From Acridotheres tristis (lineage: Eukaryota > Chordata > Aves > Passeriformes > Sturnidae), in assembly GCA_037013685.1 (NCBI GenBank), contig CM072887.1:53433154-53497153 (forward strand): a stretch of DNA of 64,000 nucleotides. Direction: 5' to 3'. How positions within the stretch are numbered: the stretch's first letter is position 1; each line of letters begins with the position of its first letter. Of the stretch, positions 49,402-61,450 are shown one piece after another. The translations under genes were made by a program, and so were the position numbers. Under the pieces are notes generated by a model. That model saw only the letters and a program-made list of their open reading frames with translations. It was not told the DNA's origin and did no database searches.

Positions 49402-52400
49402 TCCTAGATGAAAGCTGCAACAGAGAATTTAAAAAGTAAGGCACATAATTGCCTATGAAATATGACCATAGTTTCTAAATCCGTGGGCTTTTTTGAGTAA
49501 CAGGTAACAAATATAACCATTTGATGGCTACTGGTGGGGTTTTCTGTGTATGTATAGGCTGAATCAACAGTAGCATACACACACACACATAATTCAAACC
49601 CAATGTAACTGTAAGCAACCTAAAGCAAGCTGGTGTTTGTAAAAGCTTGTGCTATCACAGCAGTGCAGACTGGCAGCAGGAACAGAACTGCAGCCACAGG
49701 TAAGATTTGGTGTGCTCAGCTGCAGCAGAGACATGTCATCGGGACCCCAGTTGTGACCTGGAGAGTCAGCTGTTCTTACATGTCTAGTACCCAAACAATG
49801 CTGGACAAAAGACTTGTCTCTAAACCTACAATTTATGTCAGGTCTGGGCCCTGAACAGATGTTCTTACTCTTTGAATGGATTATTGTCTGCGAAGGAAAT
49901 TACTTAAGACCATCTTATTTGAATATGAAGTCCATATTCACACATTTCATCCAGTCAGCAAAACCAACATCTTGCCTGCTAAGCTGCACAGTCCACATTC
50001 AGTATTTGCTCTAATTGAGCAAGTATTGAATTGCTCAAGTCATCAAAATCAGCTAATACTGTTTGTAAAGCCAGCACTGCCTCCATTGAGATGTTTAAAG
50101 TTACCAGAAAATAATGACTTTTGAAACTTTCCTTTGAAGCAGACTGAAGGGATGAGTGTGCTGCCGGTTTCTCCATATTCATGTCCCTTCACAAAGAAGG
50201 GTTTGTCCAGATGACAAGGGAGAGGCATCTCAAAGGGGGATTCATCCAAAGAACAAAAAGCTTCAACCTTTGCCCTTACTGGAGTGCCTGTTTTGTTGTG
50301 TTTTGGTTTTTATTCACTCCTTCAACAGATGGGCAACACTCCCCCATCTCATCAGAAAAGTTCACCCAACAGGACGGTCAAACTTCAGCAGCCTCCAGTA
50401 CAGACAAAAAGCCATTTCTCCAAAATAAGGCCCTGCTCTTGGGGAAATTCATTCTTGTCATTCATATTCAAATGGTGCCATAGTCAAGCTCAAGCATGTA
50501 CAGTTTTGGTGGGTCCAGCTGTCCACATACTGAACATAAACCTCATTGATACTTAGCACAGCAGGCTTGTGCTGCCCTCATACTGTTATGGCCCACAGCT
50601 TTCGCTTCTGTTTTTTCTGAAAACATTTTGATATTCAGAGTAATTTGGATGGCAAGAATGTATTCCTCCTATGGAATCGTATTTTTCTGGTGCCACAAAT
50701 ACTGCCATTGCACAAGTAGTTTTAAAGATCCATTAATATTATTTTCTAAGGATTCAGTTAATTTCCAGTGATTTATTTTCTTTGAGGTGTTACTGAATCA
50801 AGGAATATCTCTTAGCTGGAGGGAAGCAATGTCCTGAAACAGTAAGTTTAGGTAGTAAGATCAGTTAATTCACAGAGAACCCGAGGACATGGGTCCTGTA
50901 TCAGTGTAAGCCAACCTAAAACTGAACTTCTGATAAAAAGGTGCTCCTTCCCACCATCTCCCTGGGGTCAGAGCTGGCACTTGAGCTAAACTCTTACACA
51001 AGGATGTTTTCGGAAGCCTCTTAGGTGTGCAGCTGTTTGAGGGAGGTGGTGGAAAAATGTGAGCAGGGCAGAAGGTGAGCACAAGCTCAGCCTTAGATTA
51101 GCTGAAATAGATCAGGGAACTTCTCTGAGATGCTGCTGTCTGCCCCTATTTGTGTTTAAATGCAGTGGCATGGATGTCACTGCAGCGAGCGCTCCACCAT
51201 CCATATGCAACTATGTCAGATGCAGGATAATAGTGATGCCCAACTAAAATATTTCAAAGGTCAGAGGTGTTCTGTTGGTATGAATTCAGGTACTTGCTAT
51301 GAGCTAACCATAGTGGGACAAACCCCTGCTATAATGCAGCATGGCTAAGATAGCCTTGTCAGGACCACATACATTTTTTAAATGCCATGAGCAGTTCTTG
51401 CTCACAGAAACTTAATTGCTACATGAAGAACATTTTTATAATTTAAAATTTTGTCTTTGTATAAGAAAAAACGGAGGAAGTAAAAAGAATCTGATTGGCT
51501 TTTGAACTCTTCTGTACAGCACAGCTGTGTGTTCAGCACAATATATCACACACAGCAAATCAAAGCCAGTTTAGACTCAACTTTTCTGCTGCTCTTTCTT
51601 CCAATACCTTTGCAGGATTGCTAATTAATAGAGACCAGATGCCAAATACTTGAGCATGGCCTTAAATCTAGGATGCAAATATGTCCTTATTGTTCCAGGG
51701 GCTCACGTGCAAATTGAATTTAAGCATCTCTTTTGATTTGTTAACATTTTCTATCACCCCTCTAATCTGTTGTAAATAATAATACAAAGGAGAACAAGGT
51801 TCAACCATACAAATACCTTCCTTCCTAAAAATTTTGCCAAATCTTCTAAGCACAGCAATGAGCAGGAATCCAATTAAAGACTTGGAGATACAACATAAAA
51901 ATAGAGAAAATGATGAGAAAAAAATTTTGAATTTAGATCTTTATTATACAGGCCCAAAGCTGTGGTCACCATGCAGTTACACTGTAATGGGAATGATTTT
52001 GCTGAAAGGCTCTCACGAAACAAATGTAAAGAGACCACAGACTACAGCATTCCAAATAACTGACACTTTAATTTTTGAAAGAGCAAAAATAAATAAAGGA
52101 ATGGCAAGTATGTCCTTTTCACATATGGTAGGGCATATACATATTCCTTCTTTTCTATAGCTATTCAAGAGACAAAATTAGCAAATACTGCCCAAGAACA
52201 CAGACCTTTTGTGTGATGGCTCAGCTAACTTTTAGCTGTTTCTCTCTCCTTGGATATTAGATCAAACACACATTTAGATAGGTGCATATGCCAAAATGAG
52301 AAATGCAACGTGGGGGGTTTTGTATTTAATTTCTACTTCCTGCCTTTTCCTTCTCCTTTTAGGACACTAACAGGAAGTAATTGGAGACATCCAGTCAAAT

Positions 52401-52814
52401 AAAAGCCCTAGAAGTTTTCCCTTCTAGTTTTGCATCATTATCTCATAATTTAAAGATTAATCATAAATTTTAAAAGGTTGAGGCGTCTTACAAGGAATTC
52501 ATCATCTCTGGAATACAGATAGCCACAGTGAAGAGCTGCACATAGACTGCACACATAGTGTTATCTAAAAGTGTTTATCTTTAAAAAAACAAAACTTTTT
52601 TAAAAATCTGTAGATCAAAACAAAGCATGTCTTATTCCCTACAGGATTTTCTTGCGACCTGTTCTTCAATTATTTGCACTAGGAGATGCTACAAATGGTA
52701 TTAGTTACAATATACAGTCCACTGTCATCTTCTGGTCCAGCAGAAGAACCTGTCTCTTCGATGGATGCAAAACTGTTCATCTGAGCAGATCATCCTCAAC
52801 AGCACAAATATGGT
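49402..52814. other. Non-coding stretch, nothing recognised
   Basis: A (CA)n tract at 49575-49590, a consensus plus-strand donor (CCACAG then GTAAGA, intron from 49700) without a convincing exon, and a 7-bp-stem inverted repeat TGCAGTG...CACTGCA near 51163-51186 are the only structured items. Overlapping frames at 50049-50556 match no family. Confidence 0.45.
49575..49590. repeat. Short (CA)n tract
   Basis: About eight CA units. Confidence 0.9.
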
Positions 52815-53087
52815 CTAGAAACTCATAGAGTTTATTGTTTTAATTTATAAAATTAAACCTGCCCCAGACAGGTAATATACTGGTGTGTAATACTGCCATC
52901 CCTGGGTTCTGTCAAAAACGGGGCACTGAGGTGCTCAGAGCCGTCTCCGAGCGCAGCGCTGGGATCCTGCTGGCACTCCAGACCCAAGGTCGATGGGATG
53001 TGATGCGTGCTAGAACGTGGGCGCACTTCTCACTTAGCTCTGCAGAGCCCGGGACATGGTAAGCTGCCACAACTTCCTTCATCTTGC
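52815..53087 (-). other. Candidate terminal exon, minus strand, unidentified gene
   Basis: On the minus strand a polypyrimidine-led acceptor (TTCCTTTTGTCAACAG) ends at 53088. It opens into a frame of two carried-over bases plus 57 codons that stops at TGA 52914-52912. An AATAAA follows at 52836-52831, with GT-rich sequence after it, so cleavage is likely near 52815. The predicted peptide starts K-M-K-E-V-V-A-A-Y and contains S-E-K-C-A-H-V-L-A-R-I, vaguely helical like an ARM/HEAT-type repeat edge, then a basic tail ending S-V-P-R-F. Ten CG dinucleotides occur within about 150 bases of otherwise CG-poor DNA. I cannot name the gene. The order acceptor, open frame, stop, polyadenylation signal is what a last exon shows, but RNA support is absent. 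Confidence 0.45.
52831..52836 (-). terminator. Polyadenylation signal AATAAA, minus strand
   Basis: The plus strand reads TTTATT, giving AATAAA on the minus strand about 75 bases after the TGA of the candidate last exon. Downstream on the same strand the sequence turns G/T-rich (TTTGTGCTGTTG), as expected for a cleavage-stimulating element. Confidence 0.45.
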
Positions 53088-56000
53088 CTGTTGACAAAAG
53101 GAACAATAACTAGTCATCACTGGTTGATGGAGTTTAATTCCAATTTTTAAAAAGCCCTATAAATGAGGCCTTTTTCTTTTTTTTTTTAAGCCATGCAATA
53201 GCAAATGCTTCATTAAGAAAAGACTTGGGATAAAATTTACAGTCTCTCTGTTAGCCACACAATGCTTATGAGGGAGAAAGGCCTTATCATATGGTTCCTA
53301 AAACATTATCCAGGATTAAACATACCATTATTTAAAAAATAAATGTCCAGTAGCTTAGTACTTTAAAAACAACAATAAAATATTTTCCCTGTAAGAATTA
53401 ATTTCGTATAGCAGATTTTCTGGATTAAAGTCCTGTATTGTCTCTCTCACACACTGTACACAAGACACAGAGTAAACAATCTAGAAGAGTAACAAGCAAT
53501 GAGCAAGAATCCAACAGGTTAATAAGAGGCTTCTACTAGTTTGTTGTAGAACTATCTTTAACATATATTGGTCATACTCATTATGTACTGATAACACCTA
53601 TAAAACCTTCATAAATGACTCATTGAAGGGGCTTCACAGAACCAAGGGTCAGAACAGTCCTCTACTTTATCTATTCTGATTTTCTGCCAATTATAATTTT
53701 TCCAATGCCCAGTGAAGTCCAAAGAACATCAAACTTCTAGTATCACAGACTAAGAAAGGAAAGACTAAGAATACACCTCCAATATATATTTGCTGCAGAA
53801 TATGTGGAAGGAGAGGCAGAGGCACTTCTGGAGGGTGATTACCCCACTCCCTAGGTAACCTCAACAAGGTGTCCCATCTTTTTCCATGGACTGTAAGTAG
53901 GTTGAAGAGCAAAATTTCTTATGAGTATGAATGCATTATATCCTACCACAGACATTTGACTATGTTCACATATTTATTTCAAAAAGACCATTCACAAAGC
54001 CATCAGACCCTAGTAATTTTCAATCAGTACTGACATGGGCAGAATGATAAGAAGTAGAATTGCTTCAATCTAAAGTAAATACAAAAGCCATGCAATAAAT
54101 TCCAAAACTAATGCTAAGTTTTTGGTTACATACCCTGCAATTTTCTGGAGCTACATAAAATACTTCTTTTATGTATAATTATTATTCTTATAATTATCAC
54201 ATAAACAGAAATCACTAAAGGAACAGAGGTAGCAGGTGATGTGAGAGATCTCTTTGTTCACCCTGACCAATGTGATACTTGCTGATGTTTGTCTAACTTA
54301 TTTTTAAACACCAGCATAGTTTATCTTTACTTTGTCATTTTCCACAGCCTTGCTTACAAAATGCTCTATGAATTTATTAAGTGTACATTCTAACCTTTCA
54401 TCCAAGCCATCAGTGAGAATATTGAATATTACTGGAACAAGGAAAAAAAACACTTGAAGAACTCTACTAAATGCTGTATCATTGAGAAATACTCTTTGTA
54501 TATGGTTTCCAAATAACTTATGGACTCATGTAATGATAATTTATTCTAGCCCATTTCCCTACTACAGAAGAATAGTAACAACTGAAATATTTTGCCATAC
54601 CTTCTTGTTCAAATAAAGCTGCTAATACTAGGAAATATATTTTAAGAATAATTATATAGACTTTGAAATTATGGACAGAAGATATCAAGTGATAACAGTC
54701 TTGCTAACAAATGATTTCACATCTATGTGGCTATTTTTATGAAGTATATGCTTTACTGAAATATTGTTCAATTTAGACTAATGGAATTATTTCACAGTCT
54801 TTTAAAATTAAGTTTTGTTCAATTAAATGTTCCACTGAGAAAACAACAAACACATACTACAGTTTAGAAACAAATCAGTTGCACAACTTCACAAAACTCT
54901 AGACCACAAAATTATTGTTTACAGTTTATCTTGCAAAATATATCTTAATCAGAAACATACAGAACAGGACTGCTAAGACCAACAGGACCAGTCATATTGA
55001 GATTTGCAAAGAAAAGGTTACCATTTACATGAATCCTTATGGAGATACAAGCCAATTCCACAAACACAGGAGACACAGATCACTCTTCTTAACCTAATTC
55101 AGATTATTAGCAGATCTTTTCTACTTCTCACTCTATGATACAGTTTGTTTGTGTCATCTGCGCTACTCAGAAAAGTGAAATAACTTGCTCCCCAAGATGG
55201 AAACAGAGTCCTCAGTTCCTTCTGGACTGGAGAATGGGAGGCCAGCAGAAGCTGAAATACAACACAAAGCCCACCTTCAATTACACAAAATTTGGTTTGA
55301 TTTTTAGGGATATATCCCACTGGATTTTCAGTGAAAGAAAAGTGAGACTGACTTCCTCTGCAAAATACATGGTGACAGAGGGACAGCAGCATAAAGAGTA
55401 CACATAAATACTCCCAGCTTTCTACAGAGGAAATGAAGGAAACAGGACAAAGGACAGGTGAGCCAGCCTGACTGCTCATGATGTACAGCTTGCTGTCTGA
55501 CTGCCAAGACCGAGGAAATCCCACAAGAAACCTGCTTTTTACAGGAAGTCAAAAGTCCTGAAGCTGAGACAAAGCAGATGTCTACTCCTTACTGAGAACA
55601 GCTCTAGGGATTATAAATTATAGAGATTTAGGAGATTTTGTCAAGAATTTTAGACATACAGATACCAAAATTACTTTTGTCTTTTTGTCAAAAGCGCTAG
55701 GATTTCTGAGAGTCAAGATTTTGCTAACAATGACAGGGGAAGAGAGACAAACTGTTCAGTCAGAAGCATAAGTGAAAGTCCAGGCAGCAGCTTGCTCAGG
55801 ACCAGAAGAGCTGATACCTTGCTGACATGGAAAGATGTATCATGGTGACTCCTATCTTAAAAGATCATCATTGTTCTCTTTGCAATCCATGGCAAGCAAA
55901 CCCTTGATAAATGCCAGTATCCAACCAGAGTTATGTGGAGCCAGTCAGTGATGGCAGGAGAATTTGTGCCGTGCTCGTCTAAGTGTCTAACACAGGAGCA

Positions 56001-57857
56001 GCCACGAGAGGTGTGTGGGTGTCTGACTCGCACTGCACAGTGCTCACTCTATGCTACAGAGACAGAGCAGTCAGCTTTGCAGTGTAAATGTACTGCAAGA
56101 GTAAAGTGAGATGAGTCCCACGCCTCCTTTTCAAAAGGAGTCTGTGTTTAAATAGTACAACCTTCGTGTGTGTGTTGGCTGAGGAGGGAAAATTAGCAAC
56201 AGTGTAATTGAGACTGCAGTTATCAAATAGAGATTAATAGAAAGTGCAAAACTTCCTCATTTTAGCAAGCAGCATAAAACCTATTTAATTTAACTGACTT
56301 TAAATTCCAGTGAAAGTTTGTGGGTGAAGACTAGATTGCTGATAATGACATACCTCAATCTGTTTGTTCCTTGAGATCAGATGTCTAAAGCTTTACACTG
56401 TGGGAATGCTGATCATTGCAATACTTGAATTAAATTATGAAGTCCTTGTCCCTAATGTTAGAGAAGCCTCTATCAAGATAATAATCACATTTGGAACATC
56501 ATATGATGTTTTATACATACCGTGCTGTCATATATGAAGATGCAGTAGGAAATTTGAAAATTATGAGGTGTTTTCTATGACCTAAGGGGTCTTGGGGGAA
56601 AAAATTGCAGTAATGATCAATATTTGAACTGCTATATTATTTCTGTATCTGGATACGAAAAGATTCTTATATACTTCACTTTTAAAACAAATTAAAAGAC
56701 AAATATTAAGTATTAGAATATACCTAAGAGTCTTGATATCATAAAGTTATAGGTGATATAAGACTAAAGGGAAATTACAATGTGCTAAATTTATAATTAA
56801 TTACAATGGACAACAAAGTCTCTAAACCTTTAGAGAATTTATTTAGAAGTGTATTTTAAAATTAACAAGAATGTGCTAGTTTAACAACCACATGAAACTT
56901 TTAAAAAGTAGTGTATACTTTAAACACAAGCAGTGTATAATTTAAAACAATTTAAAAACATTAGAAATAAACCTAAGTAACATAATTTAAAAATTTGAAG
57001 AACTTTCAAAGCTTTTCTGCACTGAATATGGTGGTGTATGTGATATCACTTAGAAATGAACAGTCCAGTGGCACACTGCATTCTGTAGGTAAGACCTGAT
57101 TAGGGTGCCAAGTGATAATCCAGTTGCCAGTCCTCCAAAATGCAGCCTGGCATCAAGTAACTTTTTATGGGAGTGGGTGAGTTCTGGGCTGAAGAAAGAA
57201 TTTCACAGCCTTGAAGCAGTTTCCCTGGTGACTGAGAATGCTTGTACAGCACTGCACAAGACAACAACTGTAGCCCCCTCTGACCTTTTTACTTTTTTCC
57301 GTTCCTTTCAGGTAATCTATACCTGGTGATTTTTAACCCATATGTATCTTCTGTCAGCAAGAATTCTGTAATCTGAACTATATCATTCTTACAGCTGTGC
57401 AAACTTTGGCCAATTCAGTCTCTGGCTTTATCAAATCCAGTGTTATCAGCTCCAGAGTGTCTCGTGAGCTCCATGATATGATGTTTTTCTGTAAAGCTTC
57501 TCCTTCTGAAGAAAGTTGTTCATGCATGAATAGGAGTTTTCATATTTTAGTTAATTTTTCTATGCTCATAAATGAAAAGGTGAAAAATGTGATTTTTAGG
57601 TGCTGATAGGCTCAGAAGGATCTGAGAAAAGCAGAAGATAAAAAGGTTTCTAGAGCCTTTATTTTAAGGTTACACTATTTTAAAGCCAGTCTCATAATTT
57701 TGGAAGGCACAATTTTTGAATATTTGGCATTTGCATGACATGAAACATTCAAATATACTGTCTTCCAGCTTTGCTGGCTGACGCAGTTATCCTGCTCTGC
57801 CTTGCCGTGATGGAGAGAAAGATTTAAGTTTGTTTGGGGGTATGCCTGCACACTTAC
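53088..57857. other. AT-rich stretch, possible intron of a minus-strand gene
   Basis: No coding signal beyond chance frames (longest 141 codons, 55099-55524, minus). The interval 56640-57000 is very AT-rich with imperfect short repeats. If the candidate exons at 52.9 and 57.9 kb belong together, this is the intron between them (about 4.8 kb). Confidence 0.35.
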
Positions 57858-58230
57858 ATGACTGAAACTTGATCATGAGCCAACTCACGACGTACTTGCT
57901 AGAACACTTCATCTATATTCAAGCCAAACAGTGCTCATTGGTGTGGCTACGGAATGGCAGACGGTGCGAGCTGGAAACTGCAAACAACACTTCAAGGTGT
58001 TAATGAAGAACAGCCTCAATCTCTCCGCAGCTGAGCTCGACTGCTTCTGGTTTGCTTCAAGGCAAAGGCACATCCATAAACACAGCAGGGGCAGCTCAAG
58101 CGAACCCTTTTGGTATGCGCTGAAGCTGTGAAGCCGTGAGGACAAGCTCGGGGTGGGCCGGTGCCGAGAGCTGGCAGGCATGGCGAGAGCATCTCCACAG
58201 AGCCTCAGGTTCCGTGCGAGAGCTGGGAGC
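57858..58230 (-). other. Candidate 5' exon, minus strand, with GTAAGT donor
   Basis: On the minus strand the sequence reaches CAT and then a consensus GTAAGTG donor at 57857. A frame starting at ATG 57912-57910 stays open for 18 codons plus one base to the donor. Its context is weak (T at -3) and an in-frame TAG sits directly before it. The single-base overhang joins in phase with the two bases at the start of the candidate terminal exon at 53087, forming a cysteine codon. Surrounding DNA to about 58480 is enriched in CG dinucleotides, as near promoters. The right-hand limit is arbitrary. The phase match has a one-in-three chance of being accidental, so this remains a lead. Confidence 0.22.
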
Positions 58231-58480
58231 CGACAGTGTGACTGCTGCCATGCTGCATCAGTCCTGCAGGAGAAGCCTTAAAACAACCTGGACCTCTTCA
58301 GATGCAGGAGATGGGTCAGTCCTGCAGGTGCCTGTGACTTTTCCAGGGAGCTGTTTGCTGCCAGGGTCTCAGAACAGAATTTGTCCCGGGGTGCTGCTTT
58401 GCCCTGGCGTGAGCCGCTGGGAGGGGAGCGCTCGGCACCAGCGCCTCTCTCACCCTAGAGGTAAAGTTGGATGTCGCCGC
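57885..58480. promoter_or_regulatory. CG-enriched stretch, weak CpG-island-like
   Basis: By eye there are roughly 25 CG dinucleotides in about 600 bases, clustered at 57890-57970, 58120-58235 and 58385-58475. That is well above the surroundings but below the island at 19 kb. It could be a weak promoter or simply a GC-rich unique segment. Confidence 0.4.
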
Positions 58481-58574
58481 CTCTCAGTGGTGGGGCTGGT
58501 GTGCTCCTAAAAATGGGCACACTGGGACAAAGCAAATAAAGAGCCATTGCACAATCACTGAATATCAGCTGGAA

Positions 58575-58634
58575 CTGGCTAATAAATTGTTTGCCAGCAA
58601 ACAATTGGCTAATACATTGTACGCCAGCAGGACA
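58575..58634 (+). repeat. 30-bp imperfect tandem duplication
   Basis: Two adjacent 30-bp units both contain TGGCTAATA.ATTGT..GCCAGCA. Because the period is a multiple of three, the overlapping 58467-58667 frame shows a 10-residue repeat (L-A-N-K-L-F-A-S-K-Q then L-A-N-T-L-Y-A-S-R-T). That frame is not otherwise supported as coding. Confidence 0.9.
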
Positions 58635-59384
58635 CAGTGGATTCCCTGTACTGTCTCAAAGCAGTAGTGACTCCTGGCTGGGCTTCCAGCAGCATGGAGG
58701 AAGGGAGCTGAAGCCCAAATCAGTACCCCTACCCTGAAATGGACTAGAAGCTCTTACATCTCTCTGGGTTTGTCAGAGCTGTAACAGTGATGGCTTGTGG
58801 CAATCTTGAGACAACCCAAATGCCCAGGATTTTTCTTCTCTCACAACTGAAGTTTCTTAATTTTTTACTGAATACTTATGAGCATCTGGTTCCTGACAGC
58901 AAACTCTGGAGCATACAAAACAGTTTATAGTCCTTTACTATGTGGAATAGGAGGGGTACAAAGCAGGGGTACTACGTTGAAAGGTTTCAGCACACAGACC
59001 TCTCCCATTGACTGCACTAACTGGCCAAGCCCTATCCTATTTTTATTTTAAACATCTTTATGCTTACTGTTCCAGAATTTCATTGCTCTGATGCCTAGAA
59101 TATTTTTTTCCTAATTTGAAGTCTGCATTTTCATGATCAATTTATAACCCTGAAGTTTGTGTTTTCAATACAGATATTTTCTGGTTTTTTGGGTGTGCAC
59201 TTCTTGGAGGTGGTTAGAGAGACTGGGTTCATAATCTCTTTCCCAAACTTCTTTTTATTAGGTTAAGTCAACATCTGTATCATCCTCTTGCCTCTTGGCT
59301 TTCCTATTCTTTCTCTAGCTTGCCTCTCAGTGTCTTCCACTTTTTGATTTAATCTTACTGGAATGTGAGTGATGAGACTTTATC
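58635..59384. other. Non-coding gap, nothing recognised
   Basis: No repeat family or exon signal between the duplication and the CR1 copy. Confidence 0.5.
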
Positions 59385-61450
59385 CTACAAAGTTCTGTTT
59401 AGGAGACTGGTTGACAGAGTCCCTTGGAAAGCAGTTGTGAAAGGCAAAGGAATCCAGGAAAGCTGGGCATTCTTTAAAAAAAAAAAAACAAACATCTTAA
59501 AGATGCAGGAGCAGGCCATCCCCACATGTCAAAAGAAAAGCTGTCAGGAAAGACCAGCTTGACTGAACAGAGAGCTTCAGCTGGCATTCAGGAGAAAATA
59601 AAAAGTTTACAATCCTTAGAAGAAGGGGCAGATCACTACAGGGATCTTGTGAGGTTATGCAGACAGAAAATTAGAAGGGCCAAAACCCAACCAGAACTTT
59701 ATCTGGCTACAGCTATAAAAGACAATAAAAATGCTTCTTAAGGAGAAACTCCATCTTTTACTGGATGTGGGGTGAAATATAGCCATAAAGTATGAGGAAA
59801 AGGCTGAGGTACTTAATGTGTTTGCCTCAGTCTTTAATAGAAAGACCAATGGTTCTAAGGATACCCAGACTCCTGAGCTGCAAGACAGGGATAGAGAGCA
59901 GAATGAAGCCTCTATGACTCAAGGGGAAATTGTTAGTGACCTGCTACACCCCTGAGACAGACCCAAGTCTATGGGCTGGATGGGATCCATTCAAGGAAAG
60001 TGCTGGCAGAAATGCTTGTCAAGCCACTTTCCATCATTTATCACCAGTCCTGGTTTACCAGTGAGATCCTACATGGCTAGAAGTTAGCAAATGTGATGCC
60101 CATCTACAAGAAGTACCAAAAGGAGAATCCAGGGATCTAGAGGCTTGTCAGCTTGACCTTGGTCCCAGGGCAGGTCACGGACCAGGTCATCTTGAGTGCC
60201 TGTACATACGATATGACATGTACAGGATAGCCAGGGAATTAGACCCAGACACTGCAGCTTTGTAAAAGGCAGGTCTTGCTTGACTAATTCGCTCTCCCTC
60301 CGTGGCAAGAGGGCCTGCTTAGAGGATGAGGAAAAGTCTGTGCTTGTTGTCTACCTGGACTTTGACATCATTTCCCACAGTGTTCTCCTGGAAAAACAGG
60401 CTGCCTCTGGCTTGGACAGGAGTTCTTGCACCATACACTGGGTTAAAAGCTGGCTGGATGGCTGGGCCCAGAGTGGTGGTGAATGGAGTTCATCCAGCTG
60501 GTGGACAGTCACAAGTCCTGAGGTTCCCCAGGACTCAGTGTTGGAGCTAGTTTTGTTAAATATCTTTATTGATGTTCTGGAGGAGGGCATCAAGTGCATC
60601 CTCAGTCAGTTTGTATGTGACACCAGGCTTGGTGAGAATGTTGATCTGCTGGAGGGCAGGAAGGCTCTGCAGAGGGATCTGGACAGGTTGGACCAGCAGG
60701 CTGAGGCTAGTGGTATGAGGTTCAGCAAAGCCAACTGCCAGGTCCTGCCCTTGGGTCACAACAACCCCAGGCAGTGCTACAGGTTTGGGGAAGAGTAGCT
60801 GGAAAGTGGCCTGGCAGAAAAGGACCTGGGGGTGCTGGTCAGCAGCAGCTGAACTTGATCCAGCTGTGCCCAGGTGGCCAAGAAGGCCAATGGCATCCTG
60901 GCCTGGATCAGCAATGGTGTGGCCAGCAGGAGCAGGGCAGTGATTGTCACCCTGTACTGAGCACAGGTGAGGCCACACCTCAAATGCTGTGCTCAGTTTG
61001 GGGGTCCCTCAATATAAGAAACAGACTGAAGGGCTGCAGTGTGTCCAGAGAAGGGCAACAGAGCCGGTGAAGGGTCTGGAAAGAGAGTCCTGTGAGGAGT
61101 GGTTGAGGGAGCTGGGGTGATGGGACCTCATCACACTCTTCAATTCCTTGAAAGGAGGTTGTAGCCAGTAGGGGTGAGTCTCTGCTCCCAAGTAACAAGT
61201 GACAGGGCAAAAGCTGTACCAGGGAAGGTTTAGATTAGATCTTATGAAAATTTTCATTATGAAAGGGGTTGTCAAGCACTGAAACAAGCTTCCTAGTGAA
61301 GTGGTTGAGTCCTCATCCCTGGAGGTATTTAAAAGACATGTAGAACTAGACCTTAGGGACGTGATTTAGTGGTGGACTTGGCAGTGCTGGGTTAATGGCT
61401 GGACTTGATAAACTTAAAGGCTTTTTTCCAACCAAAGTGATTCTATGATT
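59385..61450 (+). mobile_element. CR1 LINE, 5'-truncated, with decayed ORF2
   Basis: This is the longest CR1 copy in the window (about 2.07 kb) and reaches the 3' end (TGATTCTATGATT at about 61437). The order is conserved: the region after the endonuclease (V-P-W-K-A-V...S-W-A-F-F-K, then Q-E-Q-A-I-P-T, 59400-59520); the D-N-K linker (to 59741); a stop- and frameshift-ridden stretch (59742-60280); the reverse-transcriptase core as an open piece at 60280-60798 with V-V-Y-L-D-F-D and V-P-Q-D-S-V-L; then the C-terminal part and 3' UTR. The catalytic box expected as F-A-D-D reads F-V-C-D, and an in-frame TAG ends the piece at 60798. The 5' end with ORF1 and the endonuclease is missing. It is dead, and its open pieces should not be annotated as host genes. 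Confidence 0.95.
60280..60798 (+). pseudogene. CR1 reverse-transcriptase remnant
   Basis: 172 open codons lie within the CR1 copy. Motifs in order: L-D-F-D (finger/palm motif, about residue 26), W-V-K-S-W-L-D-G (about 53), V-P-Q-D-S-V-L (about 82) and the damaged F-V-C-D box (about 110), then [15 protein letters not shown]. The glycine of the usual V-P-Q-G-S-V-L is D here, and the palm aspartate pair is reduced to C-D, so reverse transcription activity is not expected. Stops and frameshifts precede and follow it. Confidence 0.92.

Noticed and set aside
55099..55524. 141-codon minus-strand frame
   Set aside because: Same length argument; it overlaps other frames and has no recognised family.
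60774..61070. 98-codon frame after the reverse-transcriptase piece
   Set aside because: It is an out-of-frame shadow within the CR1 copy.
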